Origin: Lachnospiraceae bacterium
GTDB lineage: Bacteria > Bacillota > Clostridia > Lachnospirales > Lachnospiraceae
Length of the DNA: 64,000 nucleotides
NCBI GenBank assembly: GCA_016286555.1
Contig: JAEETA010000002.1
Span: forward strand, 93,307-157,306
Reading direction: 5' to 3'
Shown: positions 1 to 8,229 of the stretch, piece after piece
Layout: every line of letters starts with the position of its first letter
How positions within the stretch are numbered: the first letter of the stretch is position 1
The notes under the pieces: generated by a model
Seen by the model: the letters and a program-made list of their open reading frames with translations, nothing else
Databases searched by the model: none
What the model was told of the DNA's origin: nothing
Made by a program: the position numbers and the translations under genes

Positions 1-1060
1 TGGGGCAGTTGCAACACCAGATGCCCTGTTTGCTCCCACGGTTGCAGGAGCGGAAGGCCTTGTGGTAGGCGGTATGTCTTGCAAAAAGGGATGCGATCTG
101 CAGCTCCGTCAAGGGGCGCAGAAGGCTGTAGTAGTGAATGTCACTGTCTGTCAGATGACTGAAATACTCCGTGAAATCCGACTCAAACTCGTAGGATTTG
201 GAGTATTGATGGTTGACCGTGGAGCCCTTTACGGTGCTCTCATTGGCACTGGTCTCGTTGGAGAGGGTGATGTCCTTCAGGCCCAGGAGATATGCCGCTA
301 CCACGGAGGAAAAAGCTACCACCGCGGAGAAGGGGATATGACCGTTGAGATACCCCTGTTCGTTCAGCTCCAGAATGCCCTTATCCAGGATGCGGCGGGC
401 CACATAGTCTCCCTGCCTGTGATCACAGATCCCGCAGACATTTTTCGTGGTTTCGTTCCCGTTGATAACGTAGGTGACGATCCGCTCGTCCCGCAGCAGC
501 TCCAGGCTCACCACGGAATCCTTGCCGCCGCCCACAGGCACGAGATACCCCTCGTAGGAGGTTTCATCATGCCGGGGCGCCTCTTCCGTCTCGGATGCGG
601 GAGCAAAGTGCACCAGATCCTCCATGGAGACCGTGATGTCATTCAGATAGAGGAACTCTCCCAGGCCATGGAAATACAGTTTTTTCCACCAGACCTGCTG
701 CCACTTGCTTAAGGGTCCGCAGGGGATCTCCACCCGCTTCGGACACACGGTTTTGAAATAGCTGATGGTCTCCGCCATGCCCAGAGAAAAAAGCATCTCT
801 TTCAGAATCGGATCCTGCAGGGGATCTTCAAGGCCTGCGATGCGGGATGCGACGCCGGCAGTTCCGGGGAGTGCTACAGGCTCTCCGTCCGCCCCCTTGA
901 CTCGCAGCGGGAATTCCCATCTGGAGGTAAAGGATCTAAGCCCCGGGATATCGAAGTCGTAATACACCTTCAGGGTTCCATCCTCCACCTGCGCCCGGAA
1001 GTCCTTATAAACAAATGACGCATATGTCATCCGAAAATCATCAAATTGCTTTTGAGACAT
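1..1060 (-). CDS. MurL-like UDP-MurNAc-L-Ala-L-Glu epimerase family protein, C-terminus off the window
   Basis: The reverse strand is open from an ATG at 1060 (GGAGG eight bases upstream) to the window edge, about 353 codons; the ORF track shows only opposite-strand shadows here. The product carries a PP-loop type motif 'VPVGGGKDSVVSLELL' near residue 190, the segment 'GYLNGHIPFSAVVA' and, at the truncated end, a cysteine cluster 'GIWCCNCP'. This layout is that of MurL, the enzyme of Xanthomonas that flips the terminal L-Glu of UDP-MurNAc-L-Ala-L-Glu to D-Glu. I assign it to that family from remembered motifs, not a search. A neighbouring MurD2-type ligase, the usual partner, would lie outside the window. 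Another ATP-dependent PP-loop enzyme is the alternative. Confidence 0.6.
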   Translation of the reverse strand, partial: MSQKQFDDFRMTYASFVYKDFRAQVEDGTLKVYYDFDIPGLRSFTSRWEFPLRVKGADGEPVALPGTAGVASRIAGLEDPLQDPILKEMLFSLGMAETISYFKTVCPKRVEIPCGPLSKWQQVWWKKLYFHGLGEFLYLNDITVSMEDLVHFAPASETEEAPRHDETSYEGYLVPVGGGKDSVVSLELLRDERIVTYVINGNETTKNVCGICDHRQGDYVARRILDKGILELNEQGYLNGHIPFSAVVAFSSVVAAYLLGLKDITLSNETSANESTVKGSTVNHQYSKSYEFESDFTEYFSHLTDSDIHYYSLLRPLTELQIASLFARHTAYHKAFRSCNRGSKQGIWCCNCP

Positions 1061-1150
1061 AATATCCTCCGCGCCTTTCTATCAAGGCACATATATTTAT
1101 TTCGTCAGATTTTCACAGAATCAATACTGCGAATGAAGATTTTCCGGTCT

Positions 1151-2476
1151 TTAGGTTTCCTGCAGCCGGAAAGGGTTCAGTTCCGTATGTTGCATAAACT
1201 CTTCCTGAAAATCAGGTAGCTGTGCCAGATTCAGGATCTTTGCTTCCAGGGCGTTTGCCTCCCGGTGTGCCTCTTCCATACCGGCAAGGAGTCTTCCCAT
1301 GGCATCCAGTGCCTTTCCTTCCGGAGTGACGGTGATATCCGACGCATCCAGGATGGCTCCCTTCAACGCCGTATTTCCGCCGGGAAGGATCTTTCCCGCA
1401 AAGTCTTCCGGAAGAAGTCCGATGGTGATGGCATCCTCGGGCTGCAGAAAATACCCGAAGCCTCCTGCCAGGACAACTCTGTCCGGCATTCCGCCTTCTC
1501 CTACCAGAGTCTGCACACCTACCGCAATGGCGGATTTTGCCAGCTGCAGGTCCCGGATCTCCTTCTGGGTCATGCGGATACCCCCGATGAGGATTCCCTC
1601 ATCAAAGTAAGGATCTGCCAGGAGCCCGGTTTCGTCCAGAACGCCCTCTCTCCTGAGTTCTGCCAGGAAATGCACCAGGTCAGCTCCCCAGACTCCACGA
1701 CCGGCACCACCCTCAAAGGCAGGTCCCGCCGCCGCGGCGCATCCACAGATCTGACTATCATCCCACAGAAGACACTCTCCGTTGGTGCCCAGATCCACCA
1801 GCAGAGTGCGGTGTGCCGGTGGCTTCTCCTCCGGAGCGCGCTCTTCCAAAGCAATTTCTCCCCCGGGCCGCGCACCTGCGGTGTCTGCGCCACCGAACTT
1901 CTCCCACGCTGCCGCCAGTCTGCCGGCGTAGAGATCACCACCTACAAAGGCTGAAAAGCCCGGCAGCACTTCCGCCTCTATCCCGCAAACCCGAACCCCC
2001 TCTCTGCCGGGATTCGCCGCATGGAAGGGGGCCTTCCCCAGCTCCTTCGGATTCCTGCCCAGCAGCAGATATTTCATGGTCATGTTGCAGGCAATGCTCA
2101 TGCGCAGATCATCGGGGATCACATCTCCCAGAAAGTACCTGACACCCTCCTCCAGAAACCCCAGCACCGATGCCCGCATGGCTTCCGCCGCCTGCGGATC
2201 CTCTGCCGCCACAATCCGTGAAAGCACATCCCGTCCGTACTCCCCCTGCGGGTTTAATCCGACATAAGTGTCACATACCACGCCTTCCGGACTGACACAG
2301 GCCATGGCGATGGTGGTGGTACCGATGTCGGCACCGATGACGAAATGCCCGGAGGCAGGGAAGGAATCATTGCCCCCCTCCGTCGCTAGAGATCTCATAT
2401 TATGCAGTTCTCCGAAGCAGGCACCGCATCCGGTACAGATCACGCATCTGCTTCCCTTTTTCCCATTGTAAGGCAC
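1151..2476 (-). CDS. RACo-like ASKHA-domain protein (corrinoid activator C-terminal region)
   Basis: The start is a GTG at 2476, preceded by GGAGG nine bases away. The body has ASKHA ATPase signatures: phosphate-1 'GADIGTTTIAMA' near residue 48, phosphate-2 'LLVDLGTNGECLLW', 'AAAAGPAFEGGAGRG', and adenosine motif 'VVLAGGFGYFL'. These match the C-terminal ATPase domain of reductive activators of corrinoid proteins (RACo/RamA group), which use ATP to reduce Co(II) corrinoid. The usual N-terminal 2Fe-2S ferredoxin domain is missing. Instead the first 20 residues hold 'CVICTGCGACFG', a possible metal-binding cysteine cluster. It lies 15 bases after the unknown gene at 2492-2980 and upstream of the MurL-like gene, and no corrinoid protein or methyltransferase is visible, so the substrate is unknown. 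Confidence 0.75.
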   Translation of the reverse strand: MPYNGKKGSRCVICTGCGACFGELHNMRSLATEGGNDSFPASGHFVIGADIGTTTIAMACVSPEGVVCDTYVGLNPQGEYGRDVLSRIVAAEDPQAAEAMRASVLGFLEEGVRYFLGDVIPDDLRMSIACNMTMKYLLLGRNPKELGKAPFHAANPGREGVRVCGIEAEVLPGFSAFVGGDLYAGRLAAAWEKFGGADTAGARPGGEIALEERAPEEKPPAHRTLLVDLGTNGECLLWDDSQICGCAAAAGPAFEGGAGRGVWGADLVHFLAELRREGVLDETGLLADPYFDEGILIGGIRMTQKEIRDLQLAKSAIAVGVQTLVGEGGMPDRVVLAGGFGYFLQPEDAITIGLLPEDFAGKILPGGNTALKGAILDASDITVTPEGKALDAMGRLLAGMEEAHREANALEAKILNLAQLPDFQEEFMQHTELNPFRLQET

Positions 2477-2491
2477 GGAATCACGCCTCCA

Positions 2492-2980
2492 TCATTTCAA
2501 CGCCCGCTTCAGGAGCAGCTTCTTCAGTTTGATCTTCCAGGACAGCGGAAGCATTCTTCCCAGCCCGTAGCCCGCACTCAGCACTCTGCTCTTCAGGCTC
2601 TTTTTCCCGGCAGTGCCGTTTTCTGCCAGATAGATGTTGTTCAGGATCCGGATGTTTCTCCGGCGCACATCCGGCAGCTCCAGAATGCTTTTCAGAACGC
2701 CGCTCCGATACGCAAACGCGGTCTTTCCATCCGCACCTTCCGTAAATCGCTTCACGGTGGCTTCCTCCGGCAGGGTACCAATGCAGATCAGGTAGGTCAC
2801 TACCAGAAAGTCCTGAGGACTCAGGTCCTGCATCGTCTGCAGATCCAGGGTCCTGGGCATCGCCGTATTGATGGCAAAGCACACCGGATCCGTCAGCAGC
2901 GGGCTCTTTTCCCCGCCGTTTTCCAGTGCTTTTTTCTCCAGCGCCGTCATCAGTTTTTCCATAGAGGTATAGTTTCCCAT
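2492..2980 (-). CDS. hypothetical protein, 162 aa
   Basis: I do not recognise this protein. It begins 'MGNYTSMEKLMTALEKKA', has a mostly helical middle without predicted membrane segments, and ends in a strongly basic tail ('KIKLKKLLLKRALK'). The reading frame is supported by tight spacing to the RACo-like gene: its TGA is followed after 15 bases by the GTG start, with the next gene's Shine-Dalgarno in between, so the two are probably cotranscribed and perhaps translationally coupled. The basic tail could contact nucleic acid or membrane; that is a guess. Confidence 0.6.
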   Translation of the reverse strand: MGNYTSMEKLMTALEKKALENGGEKSPLLTDPVCFAINTAMPRTLDLQTMQDLSPQDFLVVTYLICIGTLPEEATVKRFTEGADGKTAFAYRSGVLKSILELPDVRRRNIRILNNIYLAENGTAGKKSLKSRVLSAGYGLGRMLPLSWKIKLKKLLLKRALK

Positions 2981-3010
2981 AATCCCTTATATTTTATCAA
3001 AAGCAGGGCA

Positions 3011-3044
3011 AAAAGAAAACCGTCGCAGCTACTGCTGCGACGGC
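3011..3044 (-). terminator. intrinsic terminator after rny
   Basis: A perfect 10-bp stem (CCGTCGCAGC / GCTGCGACGG) with a four-base loop is followed on the reverse strand by TTTTCTTTTT. It lies 30 bases after the rny stop codon and before the downstream hypothetical gene. Confidence 0.85.
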
Positions 3045-3074
3045 TAATTCTTTCCTTAAGTTCGGGTGCGGCGA

Positions 3075-4631
3075 TCACTTTGCGTAATCTACCACTCGAC
3101 TTTCGCGGATGACATTCACCTTGATCTGACCGGGATACTTCATCTCGTTCTGGATCTGCTGGGAAATGTCGTGAGCCAGGATCACCATGTCGGTGTCGCT
3201 GACCTGCTCCGGAACCACCATAACGCGAACCTCGCGGCCCGCCTGAATGGCGAAGGACTTTTCTACTCCCTTGAAATTGTTGGCGATCTCCTCCAACTGC
3301 GTCAGGCGGTTGGTGTAGATCTCTAAGGTCTCTCTTCTTGCTCCCGGTCTCGCTGCAGAAATCGTATCGGCTGCCTGCACGATACATGCGATCAGGGATT
3401 GAGGCTCCACGTCGCCGTGATGTGCCTCCACCGCGTTGATAATGGTGGGATTCTCCTTATACTTGCGGCAGATCTCGGCACCGAGCTGCACATGGGAGCC
3501 CTCCATCTCGTGGTCCACAGCCTTACCGATGTCATGCAGCAGACCTGCGCGCTTTGCGGTCTTCACATCCAGACCCATCTCAGCGGCAAGCAGCCCGCAC
3601 AGCTGTGCAACCTCCACGGAATGCTTCAAAACGTTCTGGCCGAAGCTGGTGCGGTACTTCATACGACCCAGCAGTCTGACCACATCGGGATGCAGCCCGT
3701 GCACACCCGCTTCGAGGACGGCAGCTTCGCCTTCCTCCTTGATGGTCTGATCCACTTCCTTCTGTGCCTTCTCCACCATCTCTTCAATCTTGGCGGGATG
3801 AATGCGTCCGTCCACGATGAGTTTCTCAAGGGCAAGCCTTGCGACCTCTCTGCGGACCGGCTCGAAAGCGGACAGCACCACAGCCTCCGGCGTGTCATCA
3901 ATGATGAGTTCCACACCGGTGAGGGTCTCGAGGGTACGAATATTTCTGCCCTCGCGCCCGATGATCCTTCCCTTCATATCGTCACTGGGAAGTTGTACAA
4001 CGGAAATCGTACTTTCAGAGACATGATCTGCAGCACATCTCTGAATGGAGGATACCACCAGCTCTTTTGCGCGCTTGTCGCATTCCTCCTTGACCTGAGC
4101 CTCCATTTCCTTGATTCTCACGGCCTTTTCGTGCTTTAAGTCATCTTCAACAATTCGTAGTAAGTAGTCCTTTGCCTGTTCAGAGGTTAACCCGGAAATC
4201 CGTTCCAGTTCCTGTACCCGTTGCTCATTCAGCTTGGAAATATCCTCTTTCATACGATTGAGAGATTCTTCCTTTGCTGCCAGCGTGGCCTCGCGCTTCT
4301 CCAGCGCGTCGGTCTTCTTGTCAATCGACTCTTCCTTCTGTCTGATCCTGTTCTCGCTCTTCTGTACCTCCGCACGACGCTCCTTGACCTCGCGGTCCAC
4401 GTCGTTCTTGATGCGGATGGCATCCTCCTTCGCCTTCAGCGAAGCTTCACGTTTCTCAGAATCGGCAGTCTTCAGAGCTTCATCAATGATCTTGCGGGCA
4501 CGCTCTTCTGCGGTGCCGATGGTCTGCTCTTCTCTGCGCTTATCGGAAGCGACAGTGAGTTTCCAGACTACCAGTGCCGTGATCAGAACAGCTGCGGCAA
4601 CGATCGCGATGACAATGCCGTAGTGTAACAT
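3075..4631 (-). CDS. rny: ribonuclease Y
   Basis: This is the membrane-anchored endoribonuclease that starts decay of many mRNAs in Firmicutes. The 518-residue length is typical. Residues 5-24 form one membrane segment, followed by a long charged coiled coil (about 30-200), a KH RNA-binding domain with the GxxG loop 'IGREGRN' near 220, and an HD domain with '[17 protein letters not shown]', whose HD residues bind the catalytic metal. The order is the canonical RNase Y architecture. The gene has its own promoter and terminator, so it is probably monocistronic. The Shine-Dalgarno lies within a small perfect inverted repeat. Confidence 0.97.
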   Translation of the reverse strand: MLHYGIVIAIVAAAVLITALVVWKLTVASDKRREEQTIGTAEERARKIIDEALKTADSEKREASLKAKEDAIRIKNDVDREVKERRAEVQKSENRIRQKEESIDKKTDALEKREATLAAKEESLNRMKEDISKLNEQRVQELERISGLTSEQAKDYLLRIVEDDLKHEKAVRIKEMEAQVKEECDKRAKELVVSSIQRCAADHVSESTISVVQLPSDDMKGRIIGREGRNIRTLETLTGVELIIDDTPEAVVLSAFEPVRREVARLALEKLIVDGRIHPAKIEEMVEKAQKEVDQTIKEEGEAAVLEAGVHGLHPDVVRLLGRMKYRTSFGQNVLKHSVEVAQLCGLLAAEMGLDVKTAKRAGLLHDIGKAVDHEMEGSHVQLGAEICRKYKENPTIINAVEAHHGDVEPQSLIACIVQAADTISAARPGARRETLEIYTNRLTQLEEIANNFKGVEKSFAIQAGREVRVMVVPEQVSDTDMVILAHDISQQIQNEMKYPGQIKVNVIRESRVVDYAK

Positions 4632-4634
4632 GAC

Positions 4635-4647
4635 AGGAGTACCTCCT
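4635..4647 (-). promoter_or_regulatory. Shine-Dalgarno hairpin of rny
   Basis: The rny ribosome binding site AAGGAGG is part of AGGAG-TAC/GTA-CTCCT, a 5-bp perfect inverted repeat with a three-base loop, ten bases before the ATG. Folding would hide the ribosome site. Whether it matters in the cell is inference. Confidence 0.4.
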
Positions 4648-4675
4648 TATAAAATTTTCACAGTACAACAAATCT

Positions 4676-4704
4676 ATATTAGAGATTTTTGGTCAATATG
4701 TCAA
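4676..4704 (-). promoter_or_regulatory. sigma-A type promoter of rny
   Basis: On the reverse strand TTGACA is followed after exactly 17 bases by TAATAT. The predicted start gives a leader of about 40 nt before the rny ATG. Confidence 0.65.
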
Positions 4705-4715
4705 GGCACTTTACT

Positions 4716-5930
4716 CTAACAAAGTGTGTATTTCAGCAAGATAACATAGAGTGCAAAAATCACCGCGGCTACGGCAATTCGTCGCAGTACCGCAGGGCTC
4801 ATGGGGATCTCTCCCGCCACAAATCCGTCGATGCCATCGCACAGTTTTTTGTAAAATCCGCGGTTTTCGATGAGAACTCCGCAGACCGCATTTCTGAGAA
4901 GCTCGATCACGGTTCCCGCCACCCAGATGGCGCAGATCATGGCTGCCACCCAGAGCATTCGATGCAGTCCGTGAACCTGCTCTCGCAGATAGTCTCCGCG
5001 GCAGACGGTGTTAAAAAGGTACTCCCGCCACACCGGTACCTGATGGAAGCAGTAGACTCCCAGAGCAGTCCCCGCCAGCCGGTCGATGACAGGTACGGAT
5101 TTTTCCTTTGTCTGTACCGCGAAAAAGAAAATGCTATAGGCCATCACCAGGTTCGGCAGCGTCCGCATCCTGGATCTGTAGGTCTCGCCGTAATCGTACA
5201 GGGTCTGCAGGATCCCGCTGCGCAGGCTCTCATAGGGTTCGAAGGCAGCGCGGTAAACGGTGAGTGCCAGCCACAGCCCCAGGAACAGGAGCAGCACTTT
5301 TTTCCCGGAAGGGAGTTTTTTCAGATAGGTCTTCAGGTAGCCCGTCAGCACATAGATATACATGGCCACCCAGATCTCGTTGGCGAAAAATCCGATCTCC
5401 ACCACGGGGCCGTAGCCGAACTGGAAGCGGTCATTGCCCGCCGTGGTGTAAAGGATCATCAAAAATCCGAACAGGATAAGCAGAAACTCTGTAATACGGC
5501 GATTCTCCGGCCGAAAGAGCAGGTTCAGGAAGGGAGAAAACAACATCAGCAGAACATAGCAGTTCACAAACCAGAGCATGTCCTGTTCCAGAGGAAAAAA
5601 GGCGGAATACAGGTCAAACCCGGAGATATTGCGGAGCCGGAACATGCAGATCAGGGTCAGCACCAGGGAATAGCAAAATCCCGTGAGCCACACGTGGAGC
5701 ACCCGTCTCGACCGGAAGGGCGTCCCCACGGTAAACCAGGCGGTGATGATGAAAAAGACGCTGCAGGCCACCCGTGAAAGGGAGTCGCAGGCCGCATAGA
5801 AAAAGTTCACCGCCGGGTTCCCCAGTTCACTGAGGTACCCCTGTCCGGTATAGTGATCCGCAATGATGGCGATGATGCACAGGATCCTCACCAGCTCTAA
5901 ATTGGAATTGCGCGTTCTCTTTTCGTTCAT
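4716..5930 (-). CDS. acyltransferase 3 family integral membrane protein
   Basis: The 404-residue product has about ten hydrophobic segments spread over its length and opens with 'NSNLELVRILCIIAIIADHYTG', the R/H-bearing first helix typical of the acyltransferase 3 (OafA/WecH) family, which O-acetylates sugars or envelope polymers using acetyl-CoA. The substrate cannot be told from sequence. The gene is read away from recA and ends just before the rny promoter, with no strong terminator in between. A second, divergent member of the same family lies at 18400-19515. Confidence 0.75.
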   Translation of the reverse strand: MNEKRTRNSNLELVRILCIIAIIADHYTGQGYLSELGNPAVNFFYAACDSLSRVACSVFFIITAWFTVGTPFRSRRVLHVWLTGFCYSLVLTLICMFRLRNISGFDLYSAFFPLEQDMLWFVNCYVLLMLFSPFLNLLFRPENRRITEFLLILFGFLMILYTTAGNDRFQFGYGPVVEIGFFANEIWVAMYIYVLTGYLKTYLKKLPSGKKVLLLFLGLWLALTVYRAAFEPYESLRSGILQTLYDYGETYRSRMRTLPNLVMAYSIFFFAVQTKEKSVPVIDRLAGTALGVYCFHQVPVWREYLFNTVCRGDYLREQVHGLHRMLWVAAMICAIWVAGTVIELLRNAVCGVLIENRGFYKKLCDGIDGFVAGEIPMSPAVLRRIAVAAVIFALYVILLKYTLC

Positions 5931-6326
5931 CCTTCCTGCCAGTTCCTTTCCGCATGATCGGTCCGAAAGATTTTTGCTCTGTCTCCTATCATAAACCGCC
6001 GATGGTATTTTTCAAAGTTTTTCCTTTCCTTCTTTCCGTGGAGATACCGACGGAGGATTTTCCCGGAGCCGCAGGTCCCTCGGTGCCGAAAGCAGCCAAA
6101 AATTTCATCTTGCGTCTCCTTCAGGGTTATGTTATATTCTCGTTACACGGGCGGGGCGCCGCCTTCTTTCGGGGATTCCCCGATATTTCCCTTTTTGAGA
6201 GAGTTTTTTTACCTGATGTTGTATTACACTGTATTTGCATGCGGTGATTTTCTGCAGTGATCCTGCGCGAAGGAGCGCAGTGTTTACTGCGACATTGTAA
6301 CAGTTCATTCAGGCGCAAAAAATGCG
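5931..6326. other. intergenic region between acyltransferase and recA
   Basis: About 400 bases separate these divergent genes. The ORFs listed here (5954-6247 and 6127-6333) have no ribosome site or recognisable sequence. A short hairpin CTGCGC-GAAGGA-GCGCAG lies near 6263-6280. I see no RNA gene I can name. The recA promoter begins at 6327. Confidence 0.5.
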
Positions 6327-6382
6327 TTGACAAAATCGAACAGATGTTTTAATGTATTCCTTAGTGATGCGAACATTTGTTC
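6327..6382 (+). promoter_or_regulatory. recA promoter with two LexA (SOS) boxes
   Basis: TTGACA at 6327-6332 serves as -35; a TTTAAT/TAATGT stretch near 6348-6355 is the -10. Box 1, CGAACAGATGTTT (6337-6349), fills the spacer between them; box 2, CGAACATTTGTTCC (6370-6383), lies downstream with the perfect core GAAC-N4-GTTC. Both fit the Gram-positive LexA consensus CGAAC-N4-GTTC with small deviations. LexA bound at box 1 would block the promoter. The lexA gene is not in the window. Confidence 0.85.
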
Positions 6383-6402
6383 CTGAAAAGGAGATATTTT
6401 TT

Positions 6403-7473
6403 ATGGAAAACGAAGAGAAGAAAAAAGCATTGGAAGCGGCCCTGAGCCAGCTGGAGAAGCAGTACGGCAAGGGCGCGGTCATGCGGCTGGGAGATCCCGC
6501 TGCCCAGATGAAGGTGGAGACCATCCCCACCGGTTCCATCAGCCTCGACATCGCGCTGGGGCAGGGCGGTATCCCGAAGGGAAGGATCATCGAGATTTAC
6601 GGTCCCGAGTCCAGTGGTAAGACCACCGTTACGCTCCATATGATCGCAGAGGTTCAGAAGCGTGGAGGCATCGCAGGTTTCATCGATGCGGAGCACGCAC
6701 TGGATCCCGTATATGCCAAGAATATCGGCGTCGACATCGACAATCTCTACATCTCTCAGCCGGACAGCGGCGAGCAGGCACTGGAGATCGCCGAGACCAT
6801 GGTTCGCTCCGGCGCCATCGATATCGTTGTTGTGGACTCCGTCGCAGCTTTGGTTCCCAAGGCTGAGATCGAGGGTGATATGGGCGATGCACACGTAGGT
6901 CTCCAGGCCCGCCTCATGAGCCAGGCACTGCGGAAGCTTACCGCCGTCATCAGCAAGTCCAACTGCTGCGTGGTATTCATCAACCAGCTCCGTGAGAAGG
7001 TAGGCGTGATGTTCGGTAACCCCGAGACCACCACCGGCGGTCGCGCACTGAAGTTCTACTCTTCCGTCCGTCTGGATGTCCGCCGCATCGAGTCCATCAA
7101 GCAGGGCGGCGAGGTCATCGGTAACCGTACCCGCGTGAAGGTGGTCAAGAATAAGGTGGCTCCTCCCTTCAAGGAGGCAGAGTTCGATATCATGTTCGGC
7201 GAGGGCATCAGCATCGTCGGCGATATCCTGGATAAGGCAACGGATGCCAATATCATCGTGAAGTCCGGTGCATGGTTCGCCTACAAGGGGGACAAGATCG
7301 GCCAGGGACGCGAGAATGCAAAGCAGTACCTGAAGGATAATCCGGCCATCTTCTCCGAGGTGGAGCAGGCAGTCCGTTCCTTCTACGGTCTGGACGGCAA
7401 GGATGAGGAAGAGGCACCCGCTGCGGATGCGAAGGCTTCCGGGAAAGCTTCCAAGTCCAAGGAGGAAGCTTGA
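6403..7473 (+). CDS. recA: recombinase RecA
   Basis: RecA forms the ATP-dependent filament on single-stranded DNA that drives homologous recombination and LexA cleavage. From the ATG at 6403, which has GGAG eight bases upstream, the protein is 356 residues; the ORF track's earlier start at 6352 lies inside the promoter/SOS-box region and is rejected. Walker A 'GPESSGKT' is at 67-74, Walker B '[12 protein letters not shown]' follows, and the C-terminus is Lys/Glu/Ala-rich. The stop codon overlaps the recX start, so the two are coupled. Expression should rise on DNA damage through the two SOS boxes. Confidence 0.98.
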   Translation: MENEEKKKALEAALSQLEKQYGKGAVMRLGDPAAQMKVETIPTGSISLDIALGQGGIPKGRIIEIYGPESSGKTTVTLHMIAEVQKRGGIAGFIDAEHALDPVYAKNIGVDIDNLYISQPDSGEQALEIAETMVRSGAIDIVVVDSVAALVPKAEIEGDMGDAHVGLQARLMSQALRKLTAVISKSNCCVVFINQLREKVGVMFGNPETTTGGRALKFYSSVRLDVRRIESIKQGGEVIGNRTRVKVVKNKVAPPFKEAEFDIMFGEGISIVGDILDKATDANIIVKSGAWFAYKGDKIGQGRENAKQYLKDNPAIFSEVEQAVRSFYGLDGKDEEEAPAADAKASGKASKSKEEA

Positions 7474-8075
7474 TCATCTCACAGATCCTCCCCCTGAACA
7501 AAAGCAGGAGCCGTGTATTTCTGGACGGCGAATTTGCCTTTGTTCTCTATAAGGGAGAACTGAACCGGCTGCACATCGAGGAAGGGGAGGATCTGAGCGA
7601 AGAGACCTATGCACAGATCATGAACGAGATCCTTCCGAAGCGCGCTAAGCTCCGGGCCATGAACATGCTCCAGACCAAGTCCTACACCGAGTCAGAGCTG
7701 GCGAGGAAGCTGCGGGACGGGGGATACCCCGAACCTATCATCAAGGACACCTTAAGCTACGTTGCCTCCTACGGTTACACGGATGATGTGCGCTTCGCCG
7801 CAGACTACATCCGCTACCACTGCAAGGACAGAGGCAGGCGCAGGCTCATGATGGAGTTACAGCGCAAAGGCGTATCGGAGGCCTCCTTCGATAAAGCCTG
7901 GCAGGAATGCGAGGATCTGGGACTGACGGAAGACGAGGACACTTCCCTGCAGATGCTCCTGCAGAAGAAGCACTACGAGCCGGGGCAGACAGATGAGAAG
8001 CTGCGCAGGAAGATCGTATCCTATCTCCTGCGGAGGGGGTATTCCATGGAGCGTATCATGCACGCCATCTCCTGA
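7470..8075 (+). CDS. recX: RecA regulator RecX
   Basis: The 201-residue product has the RecX/OraA pattern of helical repeats, for example '[21 protein letters not shown]' and '[21 protein letters not shown]'. RecX binds and destabilises RecA filaments. The start is a TTG at 7470 that overlaps the recA stop (TTGA), with GGAGG four bases upstream. The overlap couples its synthesis to RecA and places it under the same SOS control. A strong bidirectional terminator follows. Confidence 0.9.
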   Translation: MIISQILPLNKSRSRVFLDGEFAFVLYKGELNRLHIEEGEDLSEETYAQIMNEILPKRAKLRAMNMLQTKSYTESELARKLRDGGYPEPIIKDTLSYVASYGYTDDVRFAADYIRYHCKDRGRRRLMMELQRKGVSEASFDKAWQECEDLGLTEDEDTSLQMLLQKKHYEPGQTDEKLRRKIVSYLLRRGYSMERIMHAIS

Positions 8076-8130
8076 GAAGTCCAAACCCAACTGAGCATCG
8101 AGAAGGCTCGCCCAAACGAATTGACACGCA

Positions 8131-8169
8131 AAAATGCCGCAGAAGAATCGCTCTTCTGCGGCATCTTTT
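8131..8169. terminator. bidirectional terminator between recX and cinA
   Basis: A 13-bp perfect stem (ATGCCGCAGAAGA / TCTTCTGCGGCAT, loop of five) is flanked by T-runs on both strands. It can end recX transcripts on the plus strand and the cinA operon on the minus strand. Confidence 0.9.
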
Positions 8170-8229
8170 CATATCCAAATCATTCTTCAAATTCAACGGG
8201 GCCAACCATCCTCAAGGATGCGGGATTGC

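Noticed and set aside
62-962. Plus-strand ORFs of 216 and 65 aa
   Set aside because: They mirror the reverse-strand MurL-like gene, which has a ribosome site and clear motifs; the plus-strand proteins resemble nothing.
5954-6333. ORFs in the gap before recA
   Set aside because: No ribosome site, odd composition, and the reverse ORF overlaps the recA promoter.
6352-6402. Upstream start for recA giving 17 extra residues
   Set aside because: The extension covers the -10 region and an SOS box and lacks a ribosome site; RecA proteins begin near '[10 protein letters not shown]'.
8131-8169. Repeat-like palindromes as a CRISPR array
   Set aside because: Each palindrome in the window occurs once with T-runs, as terminators do; no regularly spaced repeats were found.
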